A DNA stretch of 64,000 nucleotides from Synchiropus splendidus (Eukaryota > Chordata > Actinopteri > Syngnathiformes > Callionymidae), in the NCBI RefSeq assembly GCF_027744825.2, contig NC_071334.1, positions 28,411,937 through 28,475,936 on the forward strand, in the 5' to 3' direction. The first letter of the stretch is position 1, and each line of letters starts with the position of its first letter. Of the stretch, positions 48,152 through 61,413 are shown piece by piece. Made by a program: the position numbers and the translations under genes. The notes below the pieces were generated by a model. It was not told the origin of the DNA, ran no database searches, and saw only the letters and a list, made by a program, of their open reading frames with translations.

Positions 48152-51100
48152 TATTTTTTATTTTATTTATTTTTTTTTTTTTGTGGAATAAAACAGTCAA
48201 TGAAAACACAACGCCACTGACATATAAAATCCCAAGTACTTTCTTAATGGTCGGCTCTTCTTCCTCCGTACCCACTCCCTGTTGTGTGCTAGTGAGACAG
48301 AATATCCAAAGTGAAAACACATTTTCTGACAGACGTCTTCTCATGACGGATATTGGAGCACTAGCACTTCGAGAACCTGCTCAGTCTTTCATCAAGATCT
48401 GTGCGGCATTTCATCCTCGGCTTTGTGAAAGTGATAAAGCATTATCCTTCCTTGTCTCAGGATTAAATAAATCTATACTAAATCAGGCCTTTTATAAAAC
48501 TGTTCATTGTTGAAATAAATAAATACAACTCTCAAATCACTAAAGTAAAATTTTAAAAGAAAGAGTATCTACTGTTGCAGAGAGCTCAGTGGGTCCTGTT
48601 GAGATGTCACGTGCTAGAGGTTGAAGACCATTTCAGCTTTGTCTTTCTGGCTGAGGAGAGGAGCAGAAATCAGATGGCACGAGTCAGGTGGGAGCTGGTG
48701 TATGTGATGTGCAAGCACATGGGATGGGAAATACACCTGCACCACAGTGGATGTTTTCCACAAGATCACCAGACACATCCACTCAACAACTCACTCACTC
48801 ATTACTCCGGCTCCCCAGAGTTCTCTTATGACTTTATGAGTCAGTATTTGGGGATGAGCTGTTGATACCCACATGTTAGTTTTGTGCAACTTTCTCTTCA
48901 CTGTGACTTTTGAGGGACCTCTGCAAGCGGCCCAGATTCACTGGCTGTCAATGTCGTCATACGCTGAGATGTACAGTGATTGTATACAACTATAGCAACC
49001 TATTTATGACCCCCTCCCTCTGAGAGTGAGAGATTTGAGGGGCTATAATTGGTTCTCCTCACAACTCCTCTCCCCAGTGAGCCCCACTCTCTCCACAGGG
49101 AGCACTTTGATGATAACTTGCCGCATTACACGCTAACTTTTCGACAATGGCTACACGCTCCATCTTTATTGCCCCGACTCCTAATGGCCATCTTCAAGTG
49201 CTGCCGCCGGCAATCCACTGGCAAATAAATAGAAGCTGACACAGTAATTTACTCAAATCTTCTCCACAGCCCCCTCCCCACCACCATTCCTCCTCCAGAG
49301 ATTCTCCCTGTAACAACAATTATTTCAAATGTCATGGATTCCTGCCTGAGGGGCGCAGACAAAGCGAACATAAAATCTGTTCACATGGTCAAAATTAAAA
49401 TATTTATAGTGGTGCGAGAGCAGAGACGGTCTCCTGAGGTGGACAGCAAGTGTAAGCATTGTTTGTGTTGAAATCTGCTGTTCCCATAGCAAATGAGCGT
49501 TAACCTTTGTCTAATAGGGGCAATGGCTCTCATTTAGGACGGACACCCAGTGGACGGTGTGTAATTCCCCTCCGGTCGAGTCGTGTCAGCTCTGAACTGA
49601 AAAGGGCCAGTGTGTGGCTGTCAGTGATGAAGACCAGGAATCAGAACTGAAATATGGGTCCGACAGCCTCTCAGTCGTCCTCTCTGTGTGATTCTCTTCA
49701 GTGAGGGGAAAAAAACTGTTTCTAATAAATACTGTTTCTGTTTTATCGCCGTGGAACTGCAGGTGCAAGCACTGCTTTCAAATGATAAAAATGGGACAGG
49801 CACTCGAGCCATTACTTCTGCACACAGAACAACAGCAAGTGCAACAAGAACAAAAGTGTTTTTTTTTATATTAATGATAAAAGCATGTCTGAAAGCTTAG
49901 ATGTGTAATTGTTAAACAAAATTTGATTTAAACATATTATATTATTTATCCTTTAAAGGAGAGTTTATCATCTTTTGGAGAATATTTGTGTTTCACCATG
50001 TGTAGCACAAAACTATTAGCCAGTAGTGTATAAGATGCAATTCAAAGCGGAATAGAACATGCATGCATATTTCAAAGCTTTTGAAAATATAAATAGTCAA
50101 GATGAGTCAAAATTAATATTTAAAATGGAATGGGATGAAATGCAGTCATGATGATGCAAATACATTCAACCCAAGAAAAGTAAGTTTAATTTACATTTAA
50201 ACAAAAAAAAGTTATCACTCTGTAAATGCAATATGAATTAGCTACAATCTATATGAATTGAACAAAAAAAAATCACCACTAAAAATACAATGCAGATTTT
50301 TTTTTAAAGGTTATAGTTTTTGCCAGATTTTACCAAAATATTTTGTTTTCTTTTCAAATGACTAAATTGATTAGACGTCTCCTGTGATAATTATTATTCA
50401 GTTGTTATTATTAGTTATTATTGTTATTATTATTGCTTTGTGGTAATTCATTCATACTTATGTAATTATTTCAGTGCAAAATAACACCATACATACTATA
50501 TATGTATATATATAAATATATATATATATAATAATTTATGTATGTACTTTTTTTTATTTTTTTCAGCCTTAAACTAAAAAAAACATCTGTATAAATACCC
50601 TCTAAACGTCCTTCTCCAACATATTAAAATCTGCAGTTTGCAAACCTTCCGGTTTCTTCCGATTTTGTCCATGTTGGAGCAGCCTGGGAGGTCATGAAAG
50701 CATTTGTGGCTCATTTCCTTGTTTCAGGTTGTTGTGGGCGACGTGGCTCAGTGGAGGGGATCTGAACATGTCACAGTGTCACGCCGGTCTCCCTCTTTGG
50801 TTCTACTCGACCTCTCCTGCCCGCCGCCCTCCTCCTCCCTCCGTGGATGCGGTCAGACACACAACAGTATGTAATAAAGATATTTCTGCTCCGGTGGGAA
50901 ATAAAGTCGGTGTCCTTGTGTGACCAACCAGCTCTGAACTGTGCTAAATTTGGAACGCTGAAGTGGTGAAACACCTGATTATGTGCTCAGAGTCTGGAAC
51001 TGTGGCTGCTGGTTCTGGTACCTGCCGTCATACATTACTACATCCTGACATTACTCAAGGAACACACACCTCTAGAGTGTTTGTCTGTTTTATTATGCCT

Positions 51101-51794
51101 TAGTCTGTTTATTTATGATGTTTCATTGCATATTTCATGAGTTTCTGTGTAGTTTAACTCTTCAGGAAATGCTTAGCCACAAATATTTAGGAAATATTTT
51201 GAGAGTATACCAAGACTCCATACTGTGTGTTTATGATTGTAAACAAACTTCAGTGCACACAACACACTGGATGACGGACGAATGATGCCAAAGCAGTTGA
51301 ATGATTGTGATTGAAATGGCGTGTCAGAATATCTCCTCTTGGCTCTGTTAAAAAACATGTAAGAATTAAAACGTGTGATGGGACTTAATATAAATAAATA
51401 TAGTTCCTTATCAGGCTTGTGATGAATGAATCACATGTCAATATGAAGTTGATTCTTTGCACATACTGTTAGCTTAAACATCAGGGTGGAAATTCTCCAG
51501 CGATGAATGACCTCTTAGCTGCATCACGCTCTCAGAACAACATTTATTGTGTTTCTATCTTGAAGTTTTTTGGTTTACAATGTCCATCACCACAATCTTA
51601 TTTAGTCTCCTTTATCGTGGATGTTTTTGTGATGACATCACATTGTGTAGTGTGGTGCAATCGTCATTAGAAAAAATTCCCTGTTTGAGAATGTTTTTAC
51701 AAAATTACTGCCAGTAAGGAAGTTATTTTTTCAATGTTGTTTGGTGGTCTGTCTGTCTGGTCTGTCAGTGCTCAAAATTACTTGTCATCAACTG
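48149..51794. other. upstream non-coding DNA, 48.1-51.8 kb
   Basis: The block 48880-49560 is non-repetitive and less AT-rich, with CCTAATGGCC, AATTAAAATATT and similar motifs, and is a possible regulatory region. An octamer ATGCAAAT is at 50154-50161. Short AT runs lie near 50498-50530. No gene is seen. Confidence 0.5.
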
Positions 51795-51968
51795 ATGTGG
51801 ATGAAGTATGTGAAGTGGAACGAGGAACAAATGATTCAATTTTGGGAGTGATCCGGATCCCGTCTGGATCCAGGATTTTTATTTTGAAGGACACACTGGG
51901 AGACTGTGTTTGGGCAGGATTGAAGCTGCTTGGTGATTTGCGCTCTCTGAGTGCTTTTCTAATTCATC
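51795..51968 (+). mobile_element. decayed teleost dispersed repeat (class uncertain)
   Basis: TTTTGGGAGTGATCCGGATC, then GTCTGGATCCAGGATTTTT and TGCGCTCTCTGAGTGCTTTT, matches from memory a repeat common in fish genomes. I cannot assign its class. The boundaries are approximate. Confidence 0.55.
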
Positions 51969-53038
51969 TATGTTATTTGTACCAATTCAATATTTCTGTC
52001 TGTAATTAATTTATTTTACTTCATCTTAAAATCCTGTACCTAATGAAAATGTAACGGCACACTTTACAGAGATGCTGGCAACCAATGATGTCCCTTGTAG
52101 ACATTGGTTTGGGGCAAACTTGGTGGCTGAGCATCTCCCCAGCAGACTGTGTTTTTCTGCAGGTCTTCAGTGAAAATACAGTGAATCTGGTTACAAGTAC
52201 AGTCAATGATGGGTACATCATTAGTCCTGGCACTGTTGCAACATAGCGACACCAATAGGCTGATTATGAAAAATCATATGTACGATAATAAGATGAGAAA
52301 CTGAAGGGAATTACAGTTTAGATAGGTAATGTAGGCCAGTGCTTGTGATCGCTGTTTGGCCAGCAGTGTAGGCTATGTAGGCCTCAGCTGCACTCCATTG
52401 AAGCAGCTCATTTTGTATGTAGCCCACAACTTAACAGCAAAAAGTTTGACCTTGAGATTCATTTTCTTTCTTACAGAAATGAAAGAAACCAGGAAAATAA
52501 TCGAATAAAATAAAAAATATGTATTTTTTTATGAGCAATAAAGTATACAGATAGAATTTTTATGACACAAACTCCAAACCATCCATTTGTTATCCATGAT
52601 CACAACCACCGGGTCACAACAAAAACAACAGAAAGCACCATACCGCTATACACTCCACAGCTCATCTCAAATGGATACCTCCTTCTTTCAAAACCTCAAT
52701 AACTGATATCTAAGAATTCCCCTTTCCTCAACTTGTCCTAGTGATTTTGTCCTTTCTAGTCACAATAGCAGGTGAGAATCGGTCTCAGCCCTTTGACCCC
52801 AAATAAAAATTAGACCATGAAACAATACGCTGGCAGATTGTACGACATCCACTTCTCTTTGTTTGCCAACATTTGGACAGAAAAGAAAAGCCAACAAACG
52901 GCCCAGATTTCTCACCAGCGACTGAGGTGTGGCTTGTTGATGGGATGGCCTCCTCCACATAAATAGTCACTCTCACAGACAGACACACAAATGAGAATTG
53001 CCCCCCTGGGACACAGTGAGTCTATCATACTTTAGCTA
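51969..53038. other. upstream non-coding DNA, 52.0-53.0 kb
   Basis: No gene is recognised. At about 52578-52620, CCATCCATTTGTTATCC followed by CCGGGTCACAAC resembles the reversed end of an L2-type tail. This is tentative. Confidence 0.4.
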
Positions 53039-53592
53039 AACATAGACTGGGAATTAGTTGACTGGATAATCAATTTGACGAAGTGGCTCAGAAATAAGTG
53101 AGTGAAGACGCTGGCTAAGCTGCTGGAAGACAAACGGATCACACATGTAATCTGCATCCAGAAGGAGTGGTGGGGTTTCACCTACAAACAGACCTCGAGC
53201 TGTCAATACGGCACCCGGAGACTAGTGCTGTTTGAGCCATATTTAAGGCACCGTCGCAACGCTTTACAAAAGCTGTACCCCAAGTTCTGCTCTTACAACG
53301 ACAAGGCAAATAAGCAATGAACACTCTTTAAGAGCAAATGACTCCAGAATAATTACTATCTAAAACCTCAGCTCTCTAGGGAGCAATTTGGTGAACCCAG
53401 ATGGCCACCAAAATAGGATTTAGGCTCTGGAGTGACAGCATTGCTCACAGAGGGATTATCAATTACCTAAATATCAATTTCAGTGAACAGGAGGAGGACG
53501 ACTTGGAGGAGCCTTTGCTGACCATTGTGACTGATGAGAGAGGGATTTGTCTGCCGTTGCTGCCACGTGTGAAGGATGACAAGGAGGCTTGA
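53039..53592 (+). pseudogene. unrecognised protein-like segment, possibly a broken gene
   Basis: In one frame, DWELVDWIINLTKWLRNK runs into a TGA at 53098-53100. The frame then continues VKTLAKLLEDKRITHVICIQ, with KEWWGFTYKQTSSCQYGTRR and LFEPYLRHRRNALQKLYPKF following, and stops at 53318. A second frame (53401-53592) encodes FRLWSDSIAHRGIINYLNIN, an acidic EQEEDDLEEP and TIVTDERGICLPLLPRVKDD. Trp, Tyr and charged residues are spread as in a real globular protein and not as in translated repeats. I do not recognise the family. The in-frame stop and the frame change suggest a decayed copy, or exons of an unknown gene. Chance frames cannot be excluded. Confidence 0.3.
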
Positions 53593-56500
53593 GGTTGTGT
53601 TGCCCAAACTCAGATGGTTTTTGAGGGAATTGTCCCTTAAATGTAATCCTCCCGATATTGAAAGACAGAATGACAGAAAGGGAGGAGGATACTGAGCAAT
53701 GCTGTGTCAGTCAATGCATTTAGAGTGTATACTCATTTTAATGAATCATCTGAGAGGAAAGAAGACTCTTTTAACCTGTCTGAGGAAAGCAGTGTAGAGC
53801 TCAGGTGTCGAATGGTGGCTGTCATGAATTTGTCATCACTTTTTGCTCAAACAAATCATTGTTATTCTGTTTATACAATGACAATTGTGATGTTCTAAAC
53901 CATGTCTGAACCGTTATTCTGATAGCATGAGAATTGCCTAATAATTTATGAACTTAAAATGTGTCGATATTAATAATATTCCAAAATCTAGTCTGTCTTG
54001 TTATGACTTTTATCTCGTGAAATGATCAGACTATTCCGCTGACTCCACATCAATCAAATTAAATAGTATTACACTTCTCTGAAGTGTTAGACTAAAATAA
54101 TAATTTTATAATAATTTTAAATATTTAAATGATTAAATAGTTTCTTTTCCTGTAGTTTTGTTATCTGTACGTTACTGTAAGTATATTAGTAAATCAATTC
54201 ATAAGAGTCATAACACAATATAAAATATATAGTTTTCTTCCTTGATATGGTGTTGTCAGGAAAACAAATAAAATGCCCCATCATGTCTGAAGAAGCACGT
54301 TACAATGTGCTATGATAATTTTCTTTTTATGGTGGCTATATTGTTATATTTGCCTAATTTGATTTCAGGTTTTATTTCACTTGCAAACAAAAAAAGTTAT
54401 TCCGATGAATCACATCATTTAATTCCATTTTTTGGCTATGGGAGGCAACCAGAGTGCCACACAAGTGCAGGAGTTCCACAAGAAAGTAGGCAGTTTCTCC
54501 TGATAAATACTTTGACACCCTATTGAAGTTACAATTCAACAGTGTATATTGTTGATGTACAAAGGCGGAGGGATACCTTAAAACACCACAGTATCTCATT
54601 CAACCGCCATCCAATCCATCCATCACACCAGCTCTCCGACATACAAACGTGTATGTGAGAACACGTGTATCTATATTAAGCAATAATTACAACATGCTCA
54701 TTAAGTCTGCGTATGTAACCGACATATTTTGAATTGCGCCTCTCACCTGCCTTGTTATTCATGTTCCATCATCATGTCTGAAGTTTGAGCGCACGTCATT
54801 AAGGAGCCCGGCGATGCAGCTGCAACGTTCCGGTAGGTTTCCATGACAATGATGCATACAGCATAGATCATCTTCGCTCACGCTGGCTCCACAATTAATC
54901 ATTATTTTATGTTTCTCGAATGAAAAGGGAAAACTTAATGAACACAATGCTTTGTCTTTCAAATGCTGTTGAACTTTCAATTATCAGCCAAATGAAACTT
55001 GGTCATCGGTTTGGCCTTCGGACTTTCGGGGTTCATCGGTCAGCTGTCTCTTAAAGGTCAGTAATTACTACAGCGGCCTTTCCCAGTTTTGCGTTTGAAG
55101 TATTTCCAACTACAAACCGGCTCTTGTTTGGTGCGGTGTTTAGCCAGCGAGCATGTTAATCTAATGCATCAGCAGGTCCACATTTGTTTTAATGCAAACC
55201 CAAGAGAAGGAGCGCTGCATCTCCAGGGAAAAGAAGCTTAAAATCTGTGTCTAATGATAATAAATGGTAATGCTAATGACTTGTCTGAACAAAACAAATG
55301 GATGAAATTACTGCCTTATACCCAAGTCTGTTCCATTAAAACACAATAAAACTGGAAAGATGAGTATGATATGGACAATAACTTTCCTCTTTTGCATTAT
55401 TGATGGGGCCGGGTAGAACCTTGAGAACGGCCTGAGCCCTATTGAGCTAACGGTGCCAAGGGCTCTGTCTTTTCTTTTAAGTCTATTTTTATTTATGTAT
55501 TTATTTTTTAGTTAGTTGAAAAAGTACAGGTAATAAAAACAACACATGAAAAAACTATCGCAGATACCAAGGTGTTCCAGGCAAGCCATCCTCAATCCCA
55601 TGCAGTAATATATTGATGTTCCCGTCCTATACTGACAACAAAGGCAGCCTTTAGTGTTGCATGTTGACCCATAGGCATAGGCCTTTCAATGGATTAAATG
55701 TTTTACTTCCTGTGTATCCTTCCAGACAGAGGTGTGGATCGCACCACTTATAAATCCTTACGAGGCACTCCTCCTTGGTGACAGTACCGAAAGTCACCAT
55801 GACTAAAACAAATGGCTAAGTGAAGGGCTTCAAATGTTACCTACCCCAAACCTCATGGCTTACCTAACCCCAACCTCTTTTTGTTGGGGTTAGTGTTGAG
55901 CTGCCGCACGCAGCAAAGCATTTGCTGTCTTTGAAAATCTGAGGCCTCAGCATGCAACGCTGAAGGCTGGTTTTGTCGTCAGTATCTGACGTAAAAGTCA
56001 ACTTTCCCAATGTCAGTATATGGGATTGAGGGTGGGTTGTTTTAGGTTTCACGGTTATATTTACCATTGGCAAATTCATGGTTACAAACCTTTTTTTCAA
56101 CATTGATGCAGCTGCTCTATAGTGCAAACAGGCTAATCCAGTGAACGTTGGTCACTGTAACAGGCTTCCAGATCCAGGTAGGAACATAGTTGTACTCTCT
56201 AATTTCCCTTCTCCTTCACATCTACTGGAGTCTGCATCAAAGTCATTCTCCACTCACATGCTGGCGTCTTCCCACCCTGCCCTCGTGCTCTGCTGCATTG
56301 CTGTTTCTGAAAAAGCCCACAATGGCAGAGAATTTTCCAGGATGTTCTGAAGCGGAGCCTGAATTCAGAAGTGAAATTGAACTGTGGATTCAGACGGCCC
56401 AGCATCACTCAGCAGAATCAGTTGTCATGACCAATACATGTGCAAGAATATATGTCCTGTTTGGTGTTGATCATAAAGGATCCTGATTTGCTCACAGGAA

Positions 56501-56609
56501 TCTCAAAGGAAATTCACAAAAAAATCTTGACTTGAAACAGCACCGGTGTCTATTGTCGGTATGTCACCGTATACTAGCTATCATACTTACTCCGTTTGTA
56601 GTTCTTAAG
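53593..56609. other. upstream non-coding DNA, 53.6-56.6 kb
   Basis: The block 54650-55300 is non-repetitive with SOX/TCF-like CTTTGT and homeodomain-like TAAT/ATTA motifs, and is a candidate regulatory region. No gene is recognised. Frames at 56141-56486 overlap on both strands without family resemblance. Confidence 0.5.
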
Positions 56610-56735
56610 AGGGTAAAGCCTATTCCAGCTATTTGAGGGGCGAAGCTGGGGACACTCTTGACATGTCACCTGGTCACGTATGGACATCAATCCTCATCCT
56701 GAGTTTAGGCTGGTGGAGGAAGGCACAACATGCAT
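56610..56735 (-). mobile_element. decayed L2-type LINE/SINE 3' tail, reverse orientation
   Basis: AAAGCCTATTCCAGCTATTT, then GGCGAAGCTGGGGACACTCT, ATGTCACCTGG, and TGAGTTTAGGCTGGTGGAGG matches the reverse complement of the teleost L2/SINE 3' region, the same family as the copy at 38303 but more decayed. Confidence 0.6.
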
Positions 56736-56753
56736 AAAACTGCTACGATAATA

Positions 56754-56792
56754 ACAGTCTTGTGAGATCAAGCTTTGATCTCACAAGACTGT
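56754..56792. repeat. 39-bp hairpin with perfect 18-bp arms
   Basis: ACAGTCTTGTGAGATCAA and its exact reverse complement are separated by only three bases (GCT). It begins 19 bp past the end of the decayed L2-type tail. Confidence 0.95.
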
Positions 56793-58508
56793 CATTCTCT
56801 TCAGACAAGTTTGGGCCAAAACCCACACACTTCCATCAGTCCTCATGATCCCAGCCTGCCCTCTGCTCCCTCCACTTTAATCAATTGTGTGTCAGCGCCG
56901 TGTTCATGGCGGTGGGAACACTGGGATTATGTGCCGAGGCGACGGCCTTGTCTGTGTCGCGCTGTCGTTAGCCGTCGGCCTCGGCCAGTCAAACACACAC
57001 TCAATCACACCCGTAACCCTCCCAGTCAACAACAGCTCGCCGCTACAATCTCAATTTGTATTTCATCTCTGACCGTGATGCTTTGACAGAGAAAAATAAG
57101 AGAATTTGTCTTGATCTCCAGCTTTCCCCGGAGCAAGTGAGTCTTCACCGTCAAGTCTGGCCACTGACTCCTTTACACCTTCAGCCTTTAGAGTCCGTAG
57201 GGTCAATGTCTACATGAAAATGTTTTGCAGCTACTTTTTTCTTTTCTTTTTTGGGAAAGTAACCACTAACATGATGCTAAAGAAGCTTTTCATCCACACT
57301 CACAAATCCAAGACTGTATTCTATAAAAGACTCTACAGTGATGACATCTTGACTGATTCGGTTAAAATATTTAGATTTTTTTTTTTATTTTGAGGCTAAA
57401 TTGATTCGGGATTCTAGTGGACCTCCCCCCCAAAAATGAACAATGTTTTCTTTGTCTCTTAATCTGTGTTGGCCCTACAACTTGATTGCACTCAGCATGT
57501 ACCAAAACCAGAGCAGCGGAAGCTAATAGCTGCACAGGCGTCTGCCAAAATGGCATCAGTACACAATGCGAGCCCCTAACGGTGAGGCGCGGTAACGCCT
57601 CGCTCCTAACTCCAGCCAGGACGCCGCATGAAACGGGCTGTAAATAAAGGCCGGCGCTGCCAGTTCAACTCTTGCAGATGAAACCGAGCCTGATCACGGA
57701 CACAGAGTATCTGTGGTCACTAAATCATTCTGTAATCAGCCCTCTATGCAGGATCATCCATGCATGCTCAACGCCCCATTCTGGCTCCAGCTGACCCCAT
57801 CTGTACCCCATCTCGTCCTGCATTATCCCCCCAGCCATAAAAGTCCCATGCAGCACAAAAGAGTTAATGATTCCCTTTGTTTTGTTGCACCAAAGCAAAT
57901 GACAACAAGAGATCCATCAAAGTTAGCAGCAGTGAGCACATCAGCAGTTTTCCTCAGCCCACCAGAGGCCTGAAATGCACATACTGCAGGCCGGACCCAC
58001 AAGCAGACGGCAGCCCTGGGACCGTCCGGCCCCTCTGTGGCCACAGACGACTTGATAAATGACTGGAGCACACTTCCCTGTCACCAGTGAGGATCAGTGT
58101 CTCTGCGAGGCGTCCCGTGATCAGCGTCGCACTCTGAACAGGTTAATGAGAATCCTGAAGTGGAAAACAGCAGAGGTGCGACCAGCATCACCCCAGAGAA
58201 TCATCAGAAGAGGAAAAGCTTGTGGTTGCATTTTGGTGAAATTCGCTAAGTCACAGCGCAATAGTTGGACTAAAGGTGTAGCCAGGACTTTTTGTCACCT
58301 CACTGTTCTCAAAAACACATGGGTGACATTAAAGTGAATCATAACGATAGTTGGTAGATCAGTTGAAAAGAAGGGAAGAAGGTAGTTTTGCTCATAATGA
58401 GGTCAGTGGGAGTGGAGGAGCGCACTGGCAAACGTACCAGATGGCTAGAAAGAATGCATGTATGGATGTTGATCTTACAAGCAACACAGACCGCTTTTCA
58501 AAGAGAGA
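56793..58508. other. upstream non-coding DNA, 56.8-58.5 kb
   Basis: No gene is recognised. A small stem GAGGCG...CGCCTC with a 6-base loop is at 57584-57601, in a less AT-rich block (57540-58150). Confidence 0.5.
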
Positions 58509-58518
58509 TTATTATTAT

Positions 58519-58554
<36 letters not shown>
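58509..58554. repeat. (ATT)n / (TAG)n compound microsatellite
   Basis: Four ATT units followed by about 12 TAG units. Confidence 0.95.
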
Positions 58555-61339
58555 CATTTTCTGTTTAGAATTGTGTTCTTAATAAATGTTATGGTTTTAT
58601 GGTACATCATTTCAAATATTTTAAAACCTTTTTATAAGTGTCTTTGTATAAGTTACCGGTACATAGAAAACTTTTTGTCTTGAATGAATATTAAATATTA
58701 AAACAATTCATTCGTCATATTTTTTTTGTGTATTTTTCTTAAATGTTTTGGTTTGTTTTGTTTTTGTATAGATGTAGATGTATGCATATATATTCATACA
58801 GATCTTTGATTTTTTTTCTTTTTTCTTGTATTTATCTTTTATTTTCTTTTTTTACAGTGGAGACTCTCAGCAAAAAAAAAAAAAAAAAAAACGGACTAAA
58901 TTAATGATTGAGGGAAGGACACTGCTTTCAGGTTTTGCAATGCAGTGACATACGTTGAAGCTTTAAATTCTGGCCGCGACTGTCTCATTCAATTCTCACG
59001 GTTGCTGTTGAGTTGACCGTCCATGATGTGGTTCAATCTTCGGGTCCATTACTGGATTGGATGCAGGTGACTTAATCACATTGGGGGGGCGGCGGGTGGT
59101 CGTATGTGCACTGACCTCAAACACAAACACGACAGGAGCAGAGACCTGATGGAGAACCAGCGAGAGGTCAGCAAACATGGAGCTGCTTACCTCAGTGTCG
59201 ATGATTAAAACATGCAAAAGACAAATATGACATGTTTTCAAGGTGGGACTGGAGAAATGGGACAATCATAGAGGTCATTACACCTGGCTGCGTGACTCCT
59301 CGCGTCACATGACCTTATTGATGAGTTAATGAGGCTCAAAATAGTCCGCCGAGCCTTCGACCATCACTGCACATCATTGATTCACACATTACTGCATTGC
59401 AGCCTTTTCACTTGCAACAACAAGTCCCAGGTATTTCCATGTGGGCCAGTCCTGAGAGGAAGAGCAAGGTGCCCGCAATGTTGGTGCTGAATTCAAAATG
59501 AATGCTGGTTCAGATGGTTTCACCATTTTTTTTTGTCACATCCGATCATAACAAAGTAAAACACTGTCTCTGTCAGTTAAATCCCCATCAGGACCTGAAA
59601 TATTTTATTTTATTTCACATCAAAACGCTGTTCCGTTGGCAACGCGAGGCAAACATGGAGAAGTGAAGTAACACTCAACATACTAATGTTTATCAGACAG
59701 AGCTATTCATTTCTCCTCGGCTTCCTGACACTTCAACATCTCCAGCAAATGATTATTTTTCTATTTCCCTCCTCGTTGTCAGAGCTGTATTAACAAACTT
59801 TTTTTTTTTCCACCCCTCCTCCGCCCCCCAACCCCACTCTGTCTGAGTGCCATAATGGCCTCTGATTGAAATTTCATTCAGACACAAAAAGTGAAATACA
59901 TGTTGTGTATTTAATGGGAAAAATAATTGCACGTCAGATGAAACAAAGCATGACGTATAGTAACCAGGAGGAGTGACTGAAAACACCAGTCAGCAAACGG
60001 CTGGAGCTGTTCATACTCTCATTTGCTACAATGACTTTTTTTTTTGTTTGTTTGAAGCATCACATGCGACTCTTCTGCTTCTGTACTTCTGCTTGTGCTC
60101 AGTGACATAACATGTCAGACCTGCCACGCAACTGAACCAAATTATTTCAGTTATTTCAAAATTAAAAAAACTGCTCAGTTAATTCGTTTTCTGAAAAAAA
60201 AGAAGAATTTCTGAATTTGAATGGTACATTTTTAAAAATCTATATTTTCAGCAGAGACGGTTGGCAAGACATCTCTGAGCACTATTTCAGTTCATCCCTG
60301 CATCAGGGAATTGAGTCCACTCCTGGGATCTGTGACTGGTCAAGAAGATTGATTCTCCGTCTCCATCATCAGTCACCAAAGACCGAAGTGCATTTTGGTT
60401 TGAGCCTGTGACCTTGTAAGTTTGAGAGCATGGAGAGAGACTCACGTTGCGTTGAAAGTCGTGACCTAGCAGCGGCTGAGTTATCGCCGCCTCCCTAATA
60501 AACGCACCTTTCACCTTTGCAATATCATTTGTGATTATCAGGGAGAAGAAATGTAAGGAAATACCAGATGGTAACATTAATTAATAGCCTCCAAAATTTT
60601 CATCCGTGGTTTTAATTAAAGTGGCTTGTCAAAACGACAATTTGCGGGCTAAATTGATGCTCCGTATGATGCTATTAATACAGTGTCAGTGACATTGCTA
60701 TTAATTACTGTGACTAGTTGATATCTCACACATCTTCATTATGGGCATTAAGATTAAGATTGTCTCAGAAGAGCCAAACTGATGGGCTCTAATCTAATAT
60801 TCATCCAGCAGGAATATTAGCTCATCAATTACCGACCTTCACTTTCATGTCTGTCTGTTAGTTATGTATATTTTTATACTGCGCCTATCGTTGTTCATCA
60901 CCACAAACATCCAACGCTCTGGCTACATTAGCTCTTAGCTGTGAAAGAACATAAATGCTGACATTAAGTAGAAAGCACTCAGTCAATTCACTGTTGAAAT
61001 CATATTAAACACCTCAAATATTTAGAAATCATCACTCAGATTTATTAAAAAAGAAGAAAAAGGAATTACGCCATATTTGGAGGTAGATTTATTGGTTTCA
61101 TACCAGTTTGAGTTTGACAGTATGAAGTTCAGACTTCAATACCTTTTGAAAAAAAAGGGTACGTTTCTAACTTTCATTACGGTGTACAATAACTAGAAAG
61201 CAAACCCTTGGTCCTTGGACATTTCATTGACTACACTGTAACTGTACTGCCTTTGAGTAAATCCTTGCTTACTGTACTCCATTGACAAGTATACAAGATG
61301 TATAGCATAACATCATCTAGCAAAGAAAAACATGCTTTT

Positions 61340-61343
<4 letters not shown>
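58555..61343. other. upstream non-coding DNA, 58.6-61.3 kb
   Basis: Poly-A of 20 lies at 58872-58891. No gene is recognised. The TAAT-dense block at 60570-60830 is listed separately. Confidence 0.55.
60570..60830. promoter_or_regulatory. candidate enhancer block dense in homeodomain motifs
   Basis: Contains ATTAATTAAT (60576-60585), the TTTAATTAAA palindrome (60611-60620) and GCTATTAAT twice (60671-60679, 60697-60705). An inverted pair CTAATATTC/GAATATTAG lies at 60794-60820. There is no simple repeat that would explain this density. Enhancer function is inferred. Confidence 0.35.

Positions 61344-61410
<67 letters not shown>
61344..61410. repeat. (TA)n microsatellite with one CA interruption
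   Basis: Sixty-seven bp of TA units broken once at 61379-61380. Confidence 0.96.

Positions 61411-61413
<3 letters not shown>

Noticed and set aside
47944..48513. 189-codon plus-strand frame
   Set aside because: Much of it is the translation of the (AT)n array at 48059-48148 (alternating Ile-Tyr) and the T-rich tail, so it is not a gene.
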